From JANWKQ01 sp964624635 (GTDB taxonomy: Bacteria; Bacteroidota; Bacteroidia; CAIKAF01): DNA of 64,000 nucleotides. A model generated the notes under the pieces. That model made no database searches and had not been told where the DNA came from. It saw only the letters and a program-made list of their open reading frames with translations. The DNA lies in assembly GCA_964624635.1 (NCBI GenBank), contig CAZUXM010000009.1:1-64000 (forward strand). The letters are read 5' to 3'. Of this stretch, positions 62,639 to 64,000 are shown in pieces. A program made the translations under genes and the position numbers. Numbering within the stretch: the stretch's first letter is position 1; the number at the start of each line of letters is the position of its first letter.

Positions 62639-63921
62639 TTCTTTTTAGTCTTCTTTTGTTTAAAGGAATATCCGTCACAAAAACTAAAATGATTGCCTCT
62701 ATCATCAACAGCTTCAAACTGTTGTTTTGTTTTAAGATATCTATAATGAAAATCACCCAATCTAAAATAATCACCTGTACATAATTCCTGCCAGTTACTC
62801 ATAAAAGTATCATTCCAAAAAACTGACCCGTCAGTATACCTGGCTATATTCAAAAATAAAGGATTTACAATAGTACCTCCACAAGGAATAATATTGATGG
62901 GTTTATCTACCTCCCCCAATAATTTATAATCTCTAACACAAGCTTGATTATCGGCAATGAGTATAATTCCTTTGTTCTCAGGAAATGCTTTTATTCCCAC
63001 TAAAATACCTTCAACAACATTTTCTGCCTGCTCTTTATTGGCACCTTTAATACCCGAAGCTTTTTTTAATAATTTAATTAATTCAGTAACTGATTTTACT
63101 CTACCATCTTCATATCCGCCTGTTTTTCCTAACGGTAAAAGTCTGCTTCCCCCATCATTAAACATTACGTAATAATGAGTAGGACTAAAATTTTCAGCAG
63201 CCCATACCGATACCTGACTATAATAAGGCGACATACTTCCTGTACAATCAATCACAATTAACAAGCTATCCGTTTTTGGTATTTTATTTAATCCATCTAA
63301 TACAAAAGTATTTTCTGTCTTACTTTTTTTATAAAATTTATATGCTTTTTCTCTGTCTCTTAACTTAGCCAATGAATCTTCATTCATTATTTCTAAGGTA
63401 TCCATCACAATCAATTCTTCTGTTTCTTCTTCGTTAGGTCTTCTACCTGTTTCATATACAATTTCTATTCCGTGTAACATATTTTTGGCTTGCTCTTCGG
63501 AATTACATTGTGTTTGCAATATGAGTGTATAATTGATTTGCTCGTTATTTAGATTAGAATCAAGTACAAAAACTGATTTGAGACGTTTCGCTAAAAGTTC
63601 ATAATAATTGGTATTCCAAAAATTTTTATCTGTAGGATACTTGGTGAATATTACTCTTATTTCTTTTACAAAATATTCTTTTAGTTTGAGAGGCCAAATA
63701 ATAGGAGCTTGCAATTCTGCACCGGCATACACATTTTTTATAATAACTGATTTTTCTCTGGGGTTTTTCGTATAAACAGGAACCTCTTTATATAAAAATT
63801 CGGCTTCAAAATCTTTTGAAAATTTCTGTGGGTCATTAAAAATATAGTCTGGAAATGCTTTTTGTGCACTTGTAGAAAGTGAAAATAGCAGAAGTGCTAA
63901 AAAGGTAAAGGTGTAACGCAT
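62635..63921 (-). CDS. Secreted protein with VWA-like MIDAS domain
   Basis: 428 residues. Signal peptide TFLALLLFSLSTSAQ. About 200 residues of unrecognised sequence are followed by LLIVIDCTGSMSPYYSQV (about 221-238), a DxTGSM metal-ion-dependent adhesion site, and a further VWA-like half (GIILIADNQACVRDYK). The DxTGSM replaces the usual DxSGSM. It may bind a partner protein or matrix in a metal-dependent manner at the cell surface. No chaperone or pilus genes are nearby. Confidence 0.7.
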   Translation of the reverse strand: MRYTFTFLALLLFSLSTSAQKAFPDYIFNDPQKFSKDFEAEFLYKEVPVYTKNPREKSVIIKNVYAGAELQAPIIWPLKLKEYFVKEIRVIFTKYPTDKNFWNTNYYELLAKRLKSVFVLDSNLNNEQINYTLILQTQCNSEEQAKNMLHGIEIVYETGRRPNEEETEELIVMDTLEIMNEDSLAKLRDREKAYKFYKKSKTENTFVLDGLNKIPKTDSLLIVIDCTGSMSPYYSQVSVWAAENFSPTHYYVMFNDGGSRLLPLGKTGGYEDGRVKSVTELIKLLKKASGIKGANKEQAENVVEGILVGIKAFPENKGIILIADNQACVRDYKLLGEVDKPINIIPCGGTIVNPLFLNIARYTDGSVFWNDTFMSNWQELCTGDYFRLGDFHYRYLKTKQQFEAVDDRGNHFSFCDGYSFKQKKTKKN

Positions 63922-64000
63922 TCCCTTTTAAAACGAAAGAGTGAATAAAATAGTGTAATAAAAGCTAAGAGCGGTTACGGTTATTACTGCCGTTTGTTTT

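Noticed and set aside
1..64000. CRISPR arrays, tRNA, rRNA, transposases or prophage
   Set aside because: No regularly spaced repeat with unique spacers, no cloverleaf-like intergenic segment, and no transposase or phage protein pattern was found on either strand.

Overview
The window is about 64 kb of a low-GC chromosome from a Bacteroidota bacterium, probably a free-living Bacteroidia-type lineage. The gene content supports this: SusC-like TonB-dependent receptors with carboxypeptidase-regulatory domains, the ruvA-sprA-gcvH-vanZ block with the giant type IX secretion protein SprA, many small lipoproteins, LytTR regulators, and repeated matches to the Bacteroidota promoter (TTG, about 20 nt, then TAnnTTTG). 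Family-level placement is not possible by eye. The sequence is a gapped draft. Runs of N lie at 9254-9263, 11606-11615, 18793-18802, 27124-27197, 30430-30439, 43212-43221, 44664-44673 and 50103-50112. Several fall inside genes, and the nominal gap length breaks the frame in three of them (the TauE/SafE gene, the prenyl synthase and the triterpene cyclase). I rebuilt those genes across the gap.

Layout. 1-7.2 kb: two tandem paralogous TonB-dependent receptors (the first cut by the window edge) flanking a small membrane protein. 7.5-9.1 kb: two adjacent lysine-rich exported proteins, one carrying fourteen 18-residue repeats. 9.3-16.6 kb: a Rieske-like lipoprotein, an M20 amidohydrolase, a half-size TauE/SafE protein, a metallo-beta-lactamase-fold hydrolase, a LytTR regulator, a dolichol-phosphate-mannose-synthase-like glycosyltransferase, an ACMSD-like decarboxylase, and two palindromic intergenic repeats. 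16.2-25.1 kb: vanZ, gcvH, sprA, ruvA. 25.2-35.3 kb: isoprenoid/sterol region. 35.3-40.8 kb: lipoproteins, a TPR histidine kinase with its LytTR regulator, crcB and a tiny LuxR-type protein. 40.9-44.5 kb: succinate dehydrogenase/fumarate reductase operon. 44.7-64 kb: Xaa-Pro aminopeptidase, trpS, a CPA2 antiporter, an ECF sigma factor, ilvE, a pentameric-channel-like protein, an RRM protein, trhO, a threonine-dehydrogenase-like SDR, an ABC-2 exporter, a type II thioesterase with a phosphopantetheinyl transferase, an M28 peptidase, AMP nucleosidase, an Nfu protein and a VWA-like surface protein.

The most interesting part is 30.3-35.3 kb. A eukaryotic-type squalene synthase and a squalene epoxidase form a two-gene operon. 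It diverges, across only 30 bp, from a cyclase that carries oxidosqualene-cyclase hallmarks (DCSAE in the DCTAE position and an MKMNGYNGSQ block) rather than squalene-hopene-cyclase ones. A polyprenyl synthase and a sterol-desaturase-superfamily hydroxylase lie a few kb away. Read together, the genes predict farnesyl diphosphate to squalene to 2,3-oxidosqualene to a cyclic triterpenol or sterol, which is rare in bacteria. The active-site residues that separate cycloartenol from lanosterol synthases are an unusual mix (Tyr, Gln, Ile).

No tRNA, rRNA, CRISPR array, transposase or prophage gene was seen.
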